Source of the DNA: Cavia porcellus
Taxonomy: Eukaryota; Chordata; Mammalia; Rodentia; Caviidae
Length of the DNA: 64,000 nucleotides
Reading direction: 5' to 3'
Assembly: GCF_034190915.1 (NCBI RefSeq)
Contig: NW_026947500.1
Span: 21,016,501-21,080,500 of the forward strand
Shown: positions 54,008 to 64,000 of the stretch, piece by piece
Layout of the letters: every line of letters starts with the position of its first letter
Position numbering within the stretch: the stretch's first letter is position 1
Notes under the pieces: model-generated
Databases searched by the model: none
Told to the model about the DNA's origin: nothing
What the model saw: only the letters and a program-made list of their open reading frames with translations
Position numbers and translations under genes: made by a program

Positions 54008-54959
54008 AGAAAACCATAAGAATTAAACAATCCTTTACGGCCAGGAGGCTTGGCCGACCTATGAACTTAACGGCAGCCATGGCCTAAAGAGGGGACGTTT
54101 GATCTCTGTATTCTCAAAAATTTATGTGACTTTTGTTACACTGGCAACAAGTTAGCAGAAATTCCATCTGTACAGGCTTTCCTTACCCTAAGAACGTGCT
54201 CTTCTCTCATTAAATCATGTACACCTGCTCAAATTTTTTTGCTAACTCTACTGCACCACAAACTCTCCCCTCCTCCTCTCACAACCCATTAGATGATGTG
54301 CTCCCCACTTTTATTCCCTCCACCCCCAAGATTGAACCCTGCAGCCTTCTCAGCCAAAGGTTTCTATACCCCCTGCGTTATCCTCTCCTCCTCCTTCACC
54401 CACAAGGGCCTCTAATCCATCCCCTAGGGTCTCTATTCCTTTCCCTAGCATCTCTAATCCTTCCCCTAGCGTCTCTCCCCAATCTCCAACTTCTCAATCC
54501 CTCCTACCTGAGCCATCTGTCCTGTCTGAGGGTTCTTAGTCTCCTTCCCCTGCATCACTATTTTCTCCGCCAGCTCACCATACTTGGTCTCCAGCATTCC
54601 AGCCTTCTGGCAGGCCACATGGTTGCTGCAATTTATGTGGAGGACAGCCGCCATCCTGTGGTCCTCTGCCACATGACAGGGTGCCGCCATCTTGGGACGG
54701 GTCTCAGGGTCAGTGGCCACCCCCTTGTGGCTCCTTGGGTGATCAGCAACGAGCACCCTGCTGCAGGTCACATGATGATTTACCATGCCGTTGGGAGCAG
54801 CTAGGCAACCCGCCAGCAGCCTGTTTCCTTGTCTCATGGTGATGAGTGGCTGCTTTGTAGCCAGTCATTGGGTAATCGCCCACACATGCCTGCCGGATGG
54901 TTGGCTGCTCAATGGCCATCTACTCCACAGACTTCTCTGCCTCAATGTCTGCTCCCACT

Positions 54960-55790
54960 GGGAACAGGCTCACCCTGAGAGATTTGTTAGTATATGTGTA
55001 CCTTTCTCCCTTTCTAACTTACCTCAGATTAGCCATAAATTAGGTTGCTTTTCTGTTAACCCACAGAGTTATATTAGAGAATTTGAATTTATAACTAATT
55101 GTTCTGATTTACATTTTAAGGATATTTATGTGATTTTGAACTCCACCTTCAGCTCACAAGAGCGAGCTCAGCTGTGGCAAGCAGCTCAAGAAGAAACCAA
55201 TCGCAGACATAAGGCAAATACTGATGAAAATGCCGCTGGACCTTCTGCAGTGCCAGAACAAGATCCTAACTGGATGGAGAAGGTTCTTATAAAATACATA
55301 AGATGATTGAATGTCTAATTGTTGGCCTTAATAAAATTGCTCACAAAAAAACTAACTCTAACAAACTTTTAGAACAGGTCCAGGAGGCTAATGAAAATCC
55401 AGCTGTGTTCCTAAATCAGCTTAGGGACACCTTAATTAAGTTTACTAATGTAAACCCAGACTCTCATGAAGGGATGATTGTTGTTAACTCTTATTTTATT
55501 TCTCAGTCTGCTCCTGATATTCGTGCAAAGTTACAAAAGACTGAACATGGCCCTCAAACCCCACAAGGAGACCTTCTTAATTTAGCTTTCTGTGTTTTCA
55601 ACAACAAAGAAAAATCTCAAAAAGAGGCACAAAAAAAGAAATTTGCTAAATATCAATCTGATCTCTTAGCAGTGACACTTGGATCTCCAAAGACAGGAAA
55701 GCCAAAACAAGGCAGAGCTGCCTGAGCCCCTCCTGGACCATGCTTCAAGTGCAGCAAAGAAGGACATTGGTCAAGAGAGTGCCCCAATCC
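54960..55790 (+). pseudogene. gag capsid and nucleocapsid remnant
   Basis: Capsid-like sequence occupies the end of a frame to 55306 (VPFSLSNLPQI, DIYVILNSTFSSQERAQLW), then continues in another frame from 55303 (VQEANENPAVFLNQL, SAPDIRAKLQK). A TGA at 55723-55725 ends it. The nucleocapsid zinc knuckle (CFKCSKEGHWSREC, 55741-55782, CX2CX4HX4C) follows in that same frame. A second, imperfect knuckle lacks its last Cys (Tyr instead). The gene is broken by at least one frameshift near 55300 and the stop. Confidence 0.85.
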
Positions 55791-55989
55791 TGGCATTCCC
55801 TTGGGGCCTTGCCCCTATTGCCATCTCAAGGGCCACTGGAAGAGTGACTATCCTAACTGCCAGAGAGTGGGTAAGCTATTCTCTAACTCCTTGCCCTCAC
55901 ACGAGACTCCATCACTGCTGCTGAATACTGATAGGGCTTGGGGTCCATAGCCCCCATTAAGGTGTCCTTCTCAGAGCCCTGAGTCTAAC

Positions 55990-56486
55990 TGGAGGTCTCA
56001 GATAAGACACTATCTGTACTTATAGACATGGGGGCGAGTTATAGTGTACTTACTGAGTTTTCAGGTCCTTGTGTTAAGTCCTTAATCTCTGTAGTGGGTG
56101 TTGATGGCCAGCCTATGCAGCTTTTGCAGACAGGGCCTATTCCACGTAGATTCCAGACTCTCTTCTTTACCTACAGCTTCCTAGTAATTCCAACACACCT
56201 CACACCACTTTTAGGTAGAGATCTCCTTCAAAAGCTTAACTTCTTCTTTACCTTCTCTCTCCCCACAGCTTTAGTCCTCCAAACACCCTCACAGTGCACC
56301 ACAAAGTCCTCCCCTTCCCTTCCTTCTTCTCTGGTTGATCCCATAGTTTGGGATACTTCCAATCCCACCCATGCTACCCATGCTATGCCTATTTTAATTC
56401 GTCTCAGGGATCCTTCAATTTTTCCCTTGTGTTTCCCAGTATCCCATAGCTCCCAAACATTTACAGGGATTTCAACTTATAATTAA
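55990..56486 (+). pseudogene. pro (protease) remnant
   Basis: The frame around 56019-56486 has LID-MGA in place of LIDTGA at the active site (56025-56036), and TPLLGRDLLQKL about 60 residues later, the usual end of the protease. The Asp is kept but the Thr is Met. No upstream start is needed, as retroviral protease is read through from gag. Confidence 0.8.
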
Positions 56487-56499
56487 GTGCCTTTTAGAC

Positions 56500-57400
56500 A
56501 GTGGTTTTCTTAAACCTGCCCATTCACTCCCATTCTCCCAGTACTCAAGCGTGATGGGTCTTATCGCCTAATGCAGGACCTTAGGATAATCAGTGGTGCT
56601 GTACCCCAATCCACCCAGTGGTGCCAAACCCTTATACCATGCTCTCTCATATCCCTCTCTCCACCACTCACTTTACAGTTGTAGATCTTATAGATGCCTT
56701 TTGTAGCATCCCCTACACCCTGATTGTCAGAATCTCTTTGCATTTACATGGAGTGATCCAGACACTCCCAGGTCTCAACAACTTACTTGGACAGTGCTTC
56801 CCCAAGGGTTTAAGGACAGTCCCCACTTCTTTAGCCAACCTCTTGCTTCTGACCTTGCAGAACTTGGTCTCAAACCTAGCACTTTCCTTCAGTGCATAGA
56901 TGTCCTTCTCTTATGTTCTCCATCCCATCATTGGCCATACAGCATTCAGCTAGTCTCCTTAATTTTCTTGCCAGTTGTGGATACAGGGTCTCTCCTGCTA
57001 AAGCCCAAATAGCTTCCCAAAAAGTCAAATATCTAGTTCTCTCTCTCACCCCCACCACTCATTCCATCACTACAGATCAAAAGATCTTCAGGTGCCCACA
57101 ACTAAACAACAGGTTACATGTTTCCTAGGTTTAGCCAATTTCTTTCATCTCTAACTTTCATTCCTAACTTGCAGCTCTAGCTTAAACCCTCTAAAAATCT
57201 TCAAAGGGTGCCTTATCAAAACCCCTAAACCCCACTATGCCCATACATGCCCCTTTTCATAAATTAAAAGAGGCTCTCCTAAGAGCTCCAGCCCTTACCC
57301 TTCCTGACCCCACCCAACCTTTCACTCTATATACTATATCTCAGGGCCACAATGCTGTAGGTGTACTATAACACAAGAAAGGACCTTATTTTCAAGCAGT
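56500..57400 (+). pseudogene. pol reverse transcriptase remnant
   Basis: VVPNPYTMLSHI-like sequence and VVDLIDAF (first Asp) are in one frame near 56610-56710. LPQGFKDSPHFFSQ follows in another frame (56794 on). The YxDD box reads CIDV (56893-56904), so the second catalytic Asp is lost. At least two frameshifts, clearly dead. The connection region continues to about 57400. Confidence 0.82.
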
Positions 57401-57407
57401 AGCCTAC

Positions 57408-58694
57408 TTGTCAAAGCAGTTAGACAACACAGTGAAGGGATGGGCACCTTGTCTCCGAGCCCTTGCAGCTGCAGCCCTACTGACACAGGAAGCTAAGCTT
57501 ACATTAGGGCGGTCTATTCCAGTACACTCATCTCATCACCGAAATGAGCTCATCTCACACAAGGCACTCCCTGCCCTGATGACCCCTTCTCACCTTCAAC
57601 AGGTACATCAAGCCCTCTCTCAGGACCCTTGTATCTCTATTACAACTAGTGGTCCTCTTAATGTGGCAACTCTACTTTCCACCTCAGAGGACCACCCTCA
57701 TCATGACTGTATTGAGGTCTTACAGAATAATCCCTCCCCTTTCCCTCCCATTAGTAGCACAACTCACTCTTTAGCCTTTGACACATGGTTTATAGATGGC
57801 AGTTCAACAAATACAGCCAGCCAGAAAAAGGCAAGATATGCAATAGTTAACCAGTCAAAAGTTATAGAGACTTTGCCACCTGAGACATCTTCCCAGAGAG
57901 CAGAACTTATTGCCCTTACAAGGGCTCTTACACTAGCAAAGGACACAGTCATAAATATATACACTGATTCAAAGTATACATTTAGCATTTTACACTCTCA
58001 TGCCTTTATCTGGCAAGAACAGGGTTTTATTAACTCTCAGGGAACCTCCATCATTAATGTGCCTCTTATCCTTAAACTCCTAGAGGCAGCACTACTCCCA
58101 AAGCAGGTGACAGTTATTCATTGTAGGGGACACCAGAATTCTGCAAATCCCATTGCTCAAGGCAATGCCTTTGCAGATTCACAGGCCAAGTTAGCTGCAC
58201 AAAGGCCCTATCCTTCTCATCTTTTCCCATTAGTCCCAAACAGTCTATCTCAGCCTAATTATTCACCAGAGCAGCTACAGCTACTTCATAAACCAGGTTA
58301 CACACAAAACACTCAGGGATGGATTTTCCAGGGATCAAAATTTGTTCTCCCAGATCAGCAGGCCTTAGGCATCATCACTGACTTACACAACTATTTCCAT
58401 ATAGGATCACAGGCCTTATACAAACTCTTAGCTCCAGTAGTCACACATCCTTCTCTAAAGGCTATCATTCTTAAGATTACTCACACCTGTCATCTCTCTG
58501 CTAGGACCTCTCCTCAGGGACATATAGCACCCCCTTCCTTTACTATTCATCAATTTCGAGGACACAGCCTGTCAGGACTGGCAGATAGATTTTACACATA
58601 TGCTCTGTCACAAAACTCTCAAATAACTTCTCACCTTTGTTTGTACTTTTTCAGGATAGATAGAAGCCTTTCCCACAACCAGGGAGACCGTTGA
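57408..58694 (+). pseudogene. pol RNase H to integrase, long open frame of 428 codons
   Basis: The frame covers the end of RT connection (WAPCLRALAAAALL), an RNase H domain and the start of integrase. The four catalytic acids of RNase H are all present: Asp in FIDGSS (57795), Glu in RAELIAL (57903), Asp in YTDSKY (57966) and Asp in FADSQAK (58176); HCRGHQ also remains. The integrase zinc site keeps HNYFH, but the second Cys of the pair looks replaced (THTCHLSA). Just before the integrase core the frame is lost. No start codon of its own would be used by a provirus, so I mark it pseudogene; the open length may be chance survival. Confidence 0.8.
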
Positions 58695-59090
58695 TGTAGT
58701 TACTAAAGTCCTATTACAGGAAATTATCCCAAGGTTTGGCTTACCTCAGAGTATTCAGTCAGATAACAGTCCAGCCTTTATTTCTCAGATCACTCAACAA
58801 GTATCCTCAAGCTTAACCATCATCTGGTGCCTACACATCCCATACCATCCACAACCCTCAGGAAAAGTAGAAAAGGCAAATGTTCCCATAAAAACACACC
58901 TTACATAGCTCATTTTAGAACTACACCAACCTTGGCCTCAACTTCGGCCCTTAGCCTTAGCCAAGCTCAGGACACTTCCCTGGGCTCCTACATTTTTAAG
59001 TCCTCTTGAACTTATGTATGGCAGGCCATTCTTACTCCACAATCTTCCTACTCTCCAAAGTCTCCCTCCTCTTGCTGACTATATCCCAAT
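58573..59090 (+). pseudogene. pol integrase core remnant
   Basis: In the frame of 58573 the three catalytic acids are Asp in QIDFT (58588), Asp in QSDNSPAF (58762) and Glu in GKVEKAN (58870), with exactly 35 residues between the last two, as in D,D(35)E integrases. Stops lie at 58624 and at the FSGW position (TAG for Trp). SPLELMYGRPF near 59000 marks the integrase end region. Confidence 0.82.
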
Positions 59091-59446
59091 CCTCTCCTTC
59101 CTCTGATACTTGTTAGGACAACATGCTGATCTCTGCCTTCCTCAACCCTCTGAAGGGACCAACCCTCTGAAGGGACCAAGCCAGATCCTCCCATATTCCC
59201 AGAAGATCTGATTTATCTCAAATGTTCTAAATCCACAGAACTACAACCAAGGTGGAGCGGCTGCTACCTGGTCTTCTTGGCTACCCCTACAGTGGTCAAA
59301 GTTGCTGGACTTTCATCCTGGTTTCACATCACTCAGGCTAAGTGGTGCCCTCCCAGCCCTAAATCTAATCATCCTGAGTGGTCATCTCATTTGTCGCCCA
59401 CCTGTCTTTGTCTCACCAAGGCCTCAGAGGCACAACACTCAGACTA

Positions 59447-60138
59447 AATCATGTTTTGTTATCCAATTTGGTTCCTAATTCCTTACATTCTATTAATTAT
59501 CTTTTTTACAGCAGGCCTCCTAATAGTCTTTCCTAAAGACTCCCACATCATGCGAAAGATCATCCTCATGTTGTTCTACATAACAACAGTCTTAGTTCTC
59601 TCTACCCTCAGCTTTTAGTCAAATGTGAGATCCCTGAAGGCCTAGGCTCTTACCTTCCTTATACTGACACAGCCACGGCCATCCCCACCCCTCTTATTCT
59701 TTCCAGCTCAGCTCCTGGACCAAAGACAAGCCCCACCTACCTACACTCTTAACTTTTACCCTTTCAGATGGGGGAATAATTATCTCTCATAACTTCACTC
59801 CTCCTAACTCCACACTTATTTTTCAGAATTCTACCTCACTGTGGTCCTGATAAAATGACATACCTAAATCAAAGGCACTTTCCTTCTACCTCACCTAGGT
59901 CCTTAAATATGATAGTGGCCTGCCTCCTCATAGCACTTTGTCTCTTTGTTTTCCAGTCTAACGTGTGGGCATTCACCAGTGATAAAGTTGTCCTGGCTGA
60001 AACACCTGGCACCAGCTTCTACATGGGCATCAACCATCATCCCGTCAACAATCTAAACCCCAATACAGTGCCTCCCCTTTTAGCAGGAAGTAGTAAGAGA
60101 GAGACTTTGCCCTTTTCCCAACAATAAAAAGGCGGGAA
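59447..60138 (+). pseudogene. env region, mostly deleted
   Basis: Only about 0.7 kb separates the end of pol from the 3' LTR, where an env of 1.6-2 kb is expected. A 90-codon frame (59855-60127) has a hydrophobic stretch of about 20 residues (IVACLLIALCLFVF) but no recognisable surface or fusion motif. A purine-rich tract (AAAAAGGCGGGAAAG) lies just before the LTR. Confidence 0.55.
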
Positions 60139-60442
60139 AGAAAGGATTTTGCCCTAAATACGATATTACAGCAGTGGGAGGCAGGACCAAGGGACCTTGA
60201 GGTCACTTTCCCTTCCCCTATGACTACTTACCTGTGGGGTGAAAAAAGTCCCAATCAGCTGCTTGCCCATCTGCAATGCCACCCTAAGCACCACCCCAGT
60301 TGGAAACTATATGTGTGCCCTCTACACCATGTTTCCAGCAAAGAAAGCCAGCCCCCAGTGGTCAAGGGATTCTCTCCAGGTTCTTAAAATAAAGGCCATT
60401 TTTACTTTATATTTTCCTTTTATTGCGCCGAAAATCCTATCA
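60139..60442 (+). repeat. 3' LTR, 304 bp
   Basis: Aligned with the 5' LTR; AG replaces the opening TG, and a 6-bp stretch present in the 5' copy (GTTTGCC region) is missing. Ends AAAATCCTATCA. Confidence 0.92.
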
Positions 60443-61475
60443 ATTTTTCCATGAAGGAATTAGAAGTCTTCTGTTTGTTCCCATCCACAGCACAATTTAA
60501 ATAGCAAAACCAACTTCTGTTCCTTGGCGGCTGCCTCTGAAGCAGCCTAGGCCAGCATGTTTTTAAGAGAGGATTCTTACAGCAGTCAGCGTATTCTGTG
60601 CTGCTGACTCTGCATTGCCTCTTTTTCTTTTATTTAATTCCTCCTTGCCTGGTGGAGAGTGCCCTAAAGCAGCGACTCGTGGTTTAGGTACGCAGTGTCT
60701 ACATTTAATGGTCCCATTCTTTCACTCCAGTTGATCGCATTTCAACTAGGGTTAGAGAGTGCTGTTGTATCAGGGGAATGGAGGTATCACAGTGTTTAGG
60801 GACTCTGTGCTGCACTGACGGTGGGATTAAGGGAAATTTTTAAACAGAAAGTGTGAGTGTGAAGCAACTCAGCTTTTTAGCAATAAAATTTTCCTCCTGT
60901 ACCAGGGAATCTCCAGTTGGCATTCTGGCTTCAGTTTTAAAAAATGTCAAGGCCTCACATTTATTTGGAAAGGTAACATACAACTGAACTTTTCTTCTTC
61001 TTGTTTTAAAAATATACAAATGTACAGGAACAAATACACATACAAGCCCAAATTGTGATTTAAACCATGAATGTTGAACTTGTAAGGTTCAGGAGAAAAT
61101 GGGAAACTGACTAGGAGCCACTCAAGGGAAAGAATTTGTCAGGATGGCTTTGAGGTGGCACGGTTGGGAGAGTGCCCAGGGTGGTTTGTGGACGGGCCTC
61201 CGCCCTAGTGGTAAAGAGCTGGCTTTGCTTGCCACCGGCCACTTCACTGGCTGTGGCAGTGAAGCTCACTTTCTGCCAGCAGCTGGCTGCGTGGTGCTCT
61301 GCCTGGATTGTGGGCTGAGCTGGGTGGTTGGTTCCAGGGCATTCAGGGAGCCTGGCCGTCCTGGCCTGTGGGCAGAAGGGAGAGCATCTCTGGACTTCAT
61401 GCATTTAAAGAGCTTGCAGCAGTGAAGCATTGCATTAGCACTCAGCAGGTACTGCTAGTTATAATTACTATTTAA
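60443..61475. other. Unassigned sequence after the provirus
   Basis: No gene or repeat recognised. Frames of about 95 codons on both strands near 61111-61425 overlap and have no domain. Confidence 0.35.
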
Positions 61476-61578
61476 GGGGCTGGGGATTTAGCTCAGTGGC
61501 ATAAGCGCCTGCCTTGCAAGCAGGCAGTCATGAGTTCGATTCCTGGTACCGGTAAAAAGGAAAAAGACAAAAAAAAAA
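61476..61578 (+). mobile_element. tRNA-Ala-like (ID-type) SINE with TSD
   Basis: GGGGCTGGGGATTTAGCTCA, GGCATAAGCGCCTGCC, GAGTTCGATTCCTGGTACCG, then GGTAAAAAGGAAAAAGAC and an A-tail. ATAATTACTATTTAA at 61461-61475 and 61579-61593 flanks it exactly. B box is the best kept of the copies here. Confidence 0.95.
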
Positions 61579-62079
61579 ATAATTACTATTTAAATACTTG
61601 CATCCAGTTTTGTGAGTTCTCCAGTGGAAAACAAAACAAAGCGAAGGTTCACAGGATTCTGCAACCTTTAACCACAGGGGCCTTAACTTCTGCTTAGAGA
61701 CAGTCTTTTTCATCCCTGGGTTTCCACCTGCTTTTCCCACAGATCACAGAAGTGTTCTAAATCCCCTGGGACTCCACTCTGCTTTGCCTTTCACAGCCGG
61801 ATGTGCTACACAGAATTCAGTGTCCAGGGTACCCCCTTCCTGGCTTCGCGCCTTCTAGCAGCTGGAGGGGTTACAACAGACCTCTTGGGGCCTCTAAACG
61901 TGGGATGGCGGCTATCAGATAATTTCTGAGAGCTGCAGGCAGGTGTCCAAGTGGCTTGTCCTCCTGTCACTGACCTGCTCACTCTGGGTGCTGCGTCTGG
62001 TGGGGACTGGGGACCTTCCCTTGCAGTGCAAAGTGTGTGTTTTTTTCTTGTGGGTCTTTCCTACTGATCTTCCCACTGT

Positions 62080-62270
62080 TATGGGCTGACCGTGCTTCTC
62101 TTAGATTCCTTATGCTGAAACCCTGACCTCGAGGTCCTGCAAATATAGCACATTTGGAGAGAAAGTCCTTAAAGAAGGGAGGATGTGAAAATAAAGCTGT
62201 CAGAGGAGGCCCTGGTCCAGTATGGCTGCTGTCCTTTTCAGGCTACAGGAAAGATCAGATTCTATTTATC
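62080..62270 (+). mobile_element. Possible ancient LTR-type repeat fragment
   Basis: TTATGGGCTGACCGTGCTTC, GCTGAAACCCTGACCTCGAGGTCC and CATTTGGAGAGAAAGTCC resemble an old mammalian repeat with the AGGACCTCAGAATGTGACC motif. Weak. Confidence 0.35.
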
Positions 62271-62291
62271 TACCTACAGGCGGGCTGACTC

Positions 62292-62317
62292 GGGGTAGGG
62301 GGCTGGGGGGTGGGGGG
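62292..62317 (+). other. G-rich tract with four G-runs
   Basis: Four runs of 4, 5, 6 and 6 guanines separated by TA, CT and T, fitting the pattern of an intramolecular G-quadruplex on the + strand. Confidence 0.8.
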
Positions 62318-63349
62318 TTGTGACTTGAACAGGTATCTGAAGGGGAAGCTGAGTATATAAAGGATTTTTGGAATCCGGATGGGATGTTGAGCTCAAAGCT
62401 GCGAGGACAGTCAGCAGGCTGGCCTCCCAAGTTCAGTGTTAAATTTCTTTATTGTCCTTACTTCTTGTTTTTTTGGAGGGGGCGGGGCACAACCTATTGT
62501 TTCACATTGTTTACAAGGGGAAGCATGGGGTCTCTCAGGTCTCTCTCAGGTCAGTCCCAGCTCCGGCCTGCTACTCTTCTGAGAAGAGGAAGTTTCGACA
62601 GATACTGGCTACGTGTGCACACAGAGAAGTGACCATGCCAGGACTCAGCAGTTGGTGAGCCAAGCAGAGTGTGCTTTGAAGAAGCATCTGGTTCTGGGAC
62701 CCACAGCTTCCAGCGCTGTAGCAGAAGAGATTTCCATGCTCAGTCTACAGAATCTGTGGTGTTTTTGCATAGCAGCCTGTGTTGACCACTGCTGCCAGCC
62801 AAGTCTGTTCCCCACCTTGATGATACGTGCTGTGGGATTCATTCAAAAGCTGTGGGCCGGAAGGTGGTATCCAGGAGGGGCTGGTTAATAGGACCTGATT
62901 TCAAACTCCTTTCTCCTCCCATGATAATCACACAAAGCCACTAAGACACTATTAAAATGTTAATAAGTGAACTGCTAGGTCCAGCGTGTCAGCTCCATGG
63001 GGGTGGCCAGTCCCCAAGGAAATGCCAAGCTAACTGCAGAGAAGAGAAAACCAGAGCTCCGAGAAGGTAGGCAGATAGCGAGAGCATTCCACTCTCAGAG
63101 TGAGAACCCCGGTCAGCACTGTGGTGGTGCTGAATGAAACCACGCAAAAGGAGAAGACTGTTCACAGGGGCTGGGGCCATCTGCAAGAGCCAGGCATGAC
63201 CCCTGCTGCTGGCCAACTGGGACCTATTCAGCCAGACTGCATCAGTGTGGTTGGCAACACTGCAGGGAGGAATTTCCTGAGCCGTGGTAGCTCAGGGGTG
63301 CCCACAGGTGGGCAATCAGGTTCACTCACTGGCCAAGGCATGAGTATAT
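62318..63349. other. Unassigned sequence
   Basis: No exon or repeat recognised by eye; frames up to 126 codons lack domains. Confidence 0.35.
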
Positions 63350-63720
63350 TCTATTTTTTATTTGTAATTTTAAAGAGAATAAAACAAAACAGAACAGAAC
63401 AAAGGGAATCAGGACAGAACAATGCAAACAATACGGGACTTCACAACAAGGCAACAGGAAATCAACACTGGCTACCATGATGTCTCTCGTTTTCTTAAAA
63501 TTAGCTGTTCATACCATCGCACACAGTAAAATCCAACAAAATAGAACAATACAACAAAACAAAAGAATGGATTCATGACGCGACTTCAAAACAAGACAAT
63601 AGGAAACCATAATGTCTCATTTTCTTCAAAATAGTTGTCCATATCATTGTGCAAATTAAAATCAAATAAACCAAACAGAATAAAACCAATCAAAACAAGA
63701 GAATGAAAGCATTACAGGCA
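63350..63720 (-). repeat. Tandem repeat array, reverse orientation of the 20.8-kb array
   Basis: Read on the minus strand, units contain TTTGAAGTC, CATTCTTTTGTTTTG, TTTTATTCTGTTTGGTTTATTTG and GGTAGCCAGTGTTGATTTCC, the same order as at 20850-21420. The GACTTC anchors at 63437 and 63582 give a spacing of 145 bp. About two and a half units. Confidence 0.75.
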
Positions 63721-64000
63721 TGAGCAGATTCTCAAGGAGAACAGACTTCATGGTTTAGAATGTCTACTGAAGAACGTTCTGGGGACCATCATCCATGTGG
63801 AGGTTGGGCTGTCGCTTTGCTTAGATTATGTTTCCTGGCTTCGAAGGCTGGGCCAATACACGAGGGGCTGATGTTTCCAAAGTGCCTCCTGGATTTGTGG
63901 GCTTGGTATTGATCGTAGGAAGGCAGATGATGAATGGGTGGTCCCTGAACCTTCCTAAGAATGCTTAGGTGCAGAGGGCACTGGAGGGTGTGGACTTTGG
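63721..64000. other. Unassigned right end
   Basis: GC-moderate sequence with no recognised feature. Confidence 0.35.

Larger units (their letters stand above)
53136..60442 (+). mobile_element. Class I endogenous retrovirus, two LTRs, inactive
   Basis: A 7.3-kb provirus in the sense of the + strand: 5' LTR, primer binding site, gag, pro, pol (RT, RNase H, integrase), very little env, 3' LTR. Gag and pol sequence is of gammaretrovirus type. All large genes carry stops or frameshifts, while RNase H remains open. The LTRs differ by many substitutions and a 6-bp indel, so the insertion is old. No matching target-site duplication was seen. Its LTR is related to that of the minus-strand ERV at 8395-9020. 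The element cannot produce virus. Confidence 0.9.

Noticed and set aside
54217..54804. 195-codon Leu/Pro/Ser-rich frame.
   Set aside because: It lies in the matrix/p12 part of the gag gene in a wrong frame; the Pro-rich text of gag produces it.
1..64000. CRISPR arrays, operons, integrons, prophages or a new defence system.
   Set aside because: The sequence is mammalian nuclear DNA; the spaced repeats found are tandem or interspersed eukaryotic repeats.

Overview
This window is nuclear DNA from a placental mammal, most likely a rodent. It has short exons with GT-AG splice sites, long introns, L1 LINEs, ancient MIR and MaLR copies, and many tRNA-derived SINEs of the rodent ID type. These SINEs do not look like the mouse/rat or squirrel consensus, so a non-murid rodent is my guess; I cannot name the species.

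The only protein-coding gene I can support is HSD17B3 (17-beta-hydroxysteroid dehydrogenase type 3), on the + strand. Nine exons between 30192 and 46280 match human exons 3 to 11. Joined, they give 243 codons plus a stop, the length expected for residues 68-310 of the 310-residue human protein. The open exons, splice sites and catalytic residues all look functional. Exons 1 and 2 (membrane anchor, start of the Rossmann fold) were not found and probably lie upstream. The poly(A) signal is at 46564.

Layout. 1-3345: 3' part of an L1. 3350-9020: a badly broken class I endogenous retrovirus on the minus strand, split by a processed NAP1L1 retrocopy (3941-6334, with 12-bp target-site duplications) and by another LTR (about 7115-7495). 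9310-10700: two more LTR-like segments of different types. 10700-30190: mostly unassigned sequence with SINEs, two L1 copies, a MaLR LTR and a tandem array of about 150-bp units (20850-21420), ending in the presumed 5' introns of HSD17B3. 30192-46585: HSD17B3 exons with SINE, MIR, MaLR and DNA-transposon remnants in the introns. 46600-53100: downstream repeats (L1, MaLR, MIR). 53136-60442: a complete but dead class I provirus on the + strand with both LTRs, a tRNA-Glu-like primer site, gag, pro and pol remnants and almost no env. 60443-64000: a young-looking SINE, a G-rich tract, and an inverted relative of the 20.8-kb tandem array.

I see no CRISPR array, operon or other prokaryotic feature. 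The most unusual items are the 145-150-bp repeat family present in two opposite orientations, the nested retrocopy-in-retrovirus at 3.9-6.3 kb with a 350-codon surviving reading frame, and a NAGNAG splice acceptor in HSD17B3. Family names for repeats come from recognition by eye, without a library search.
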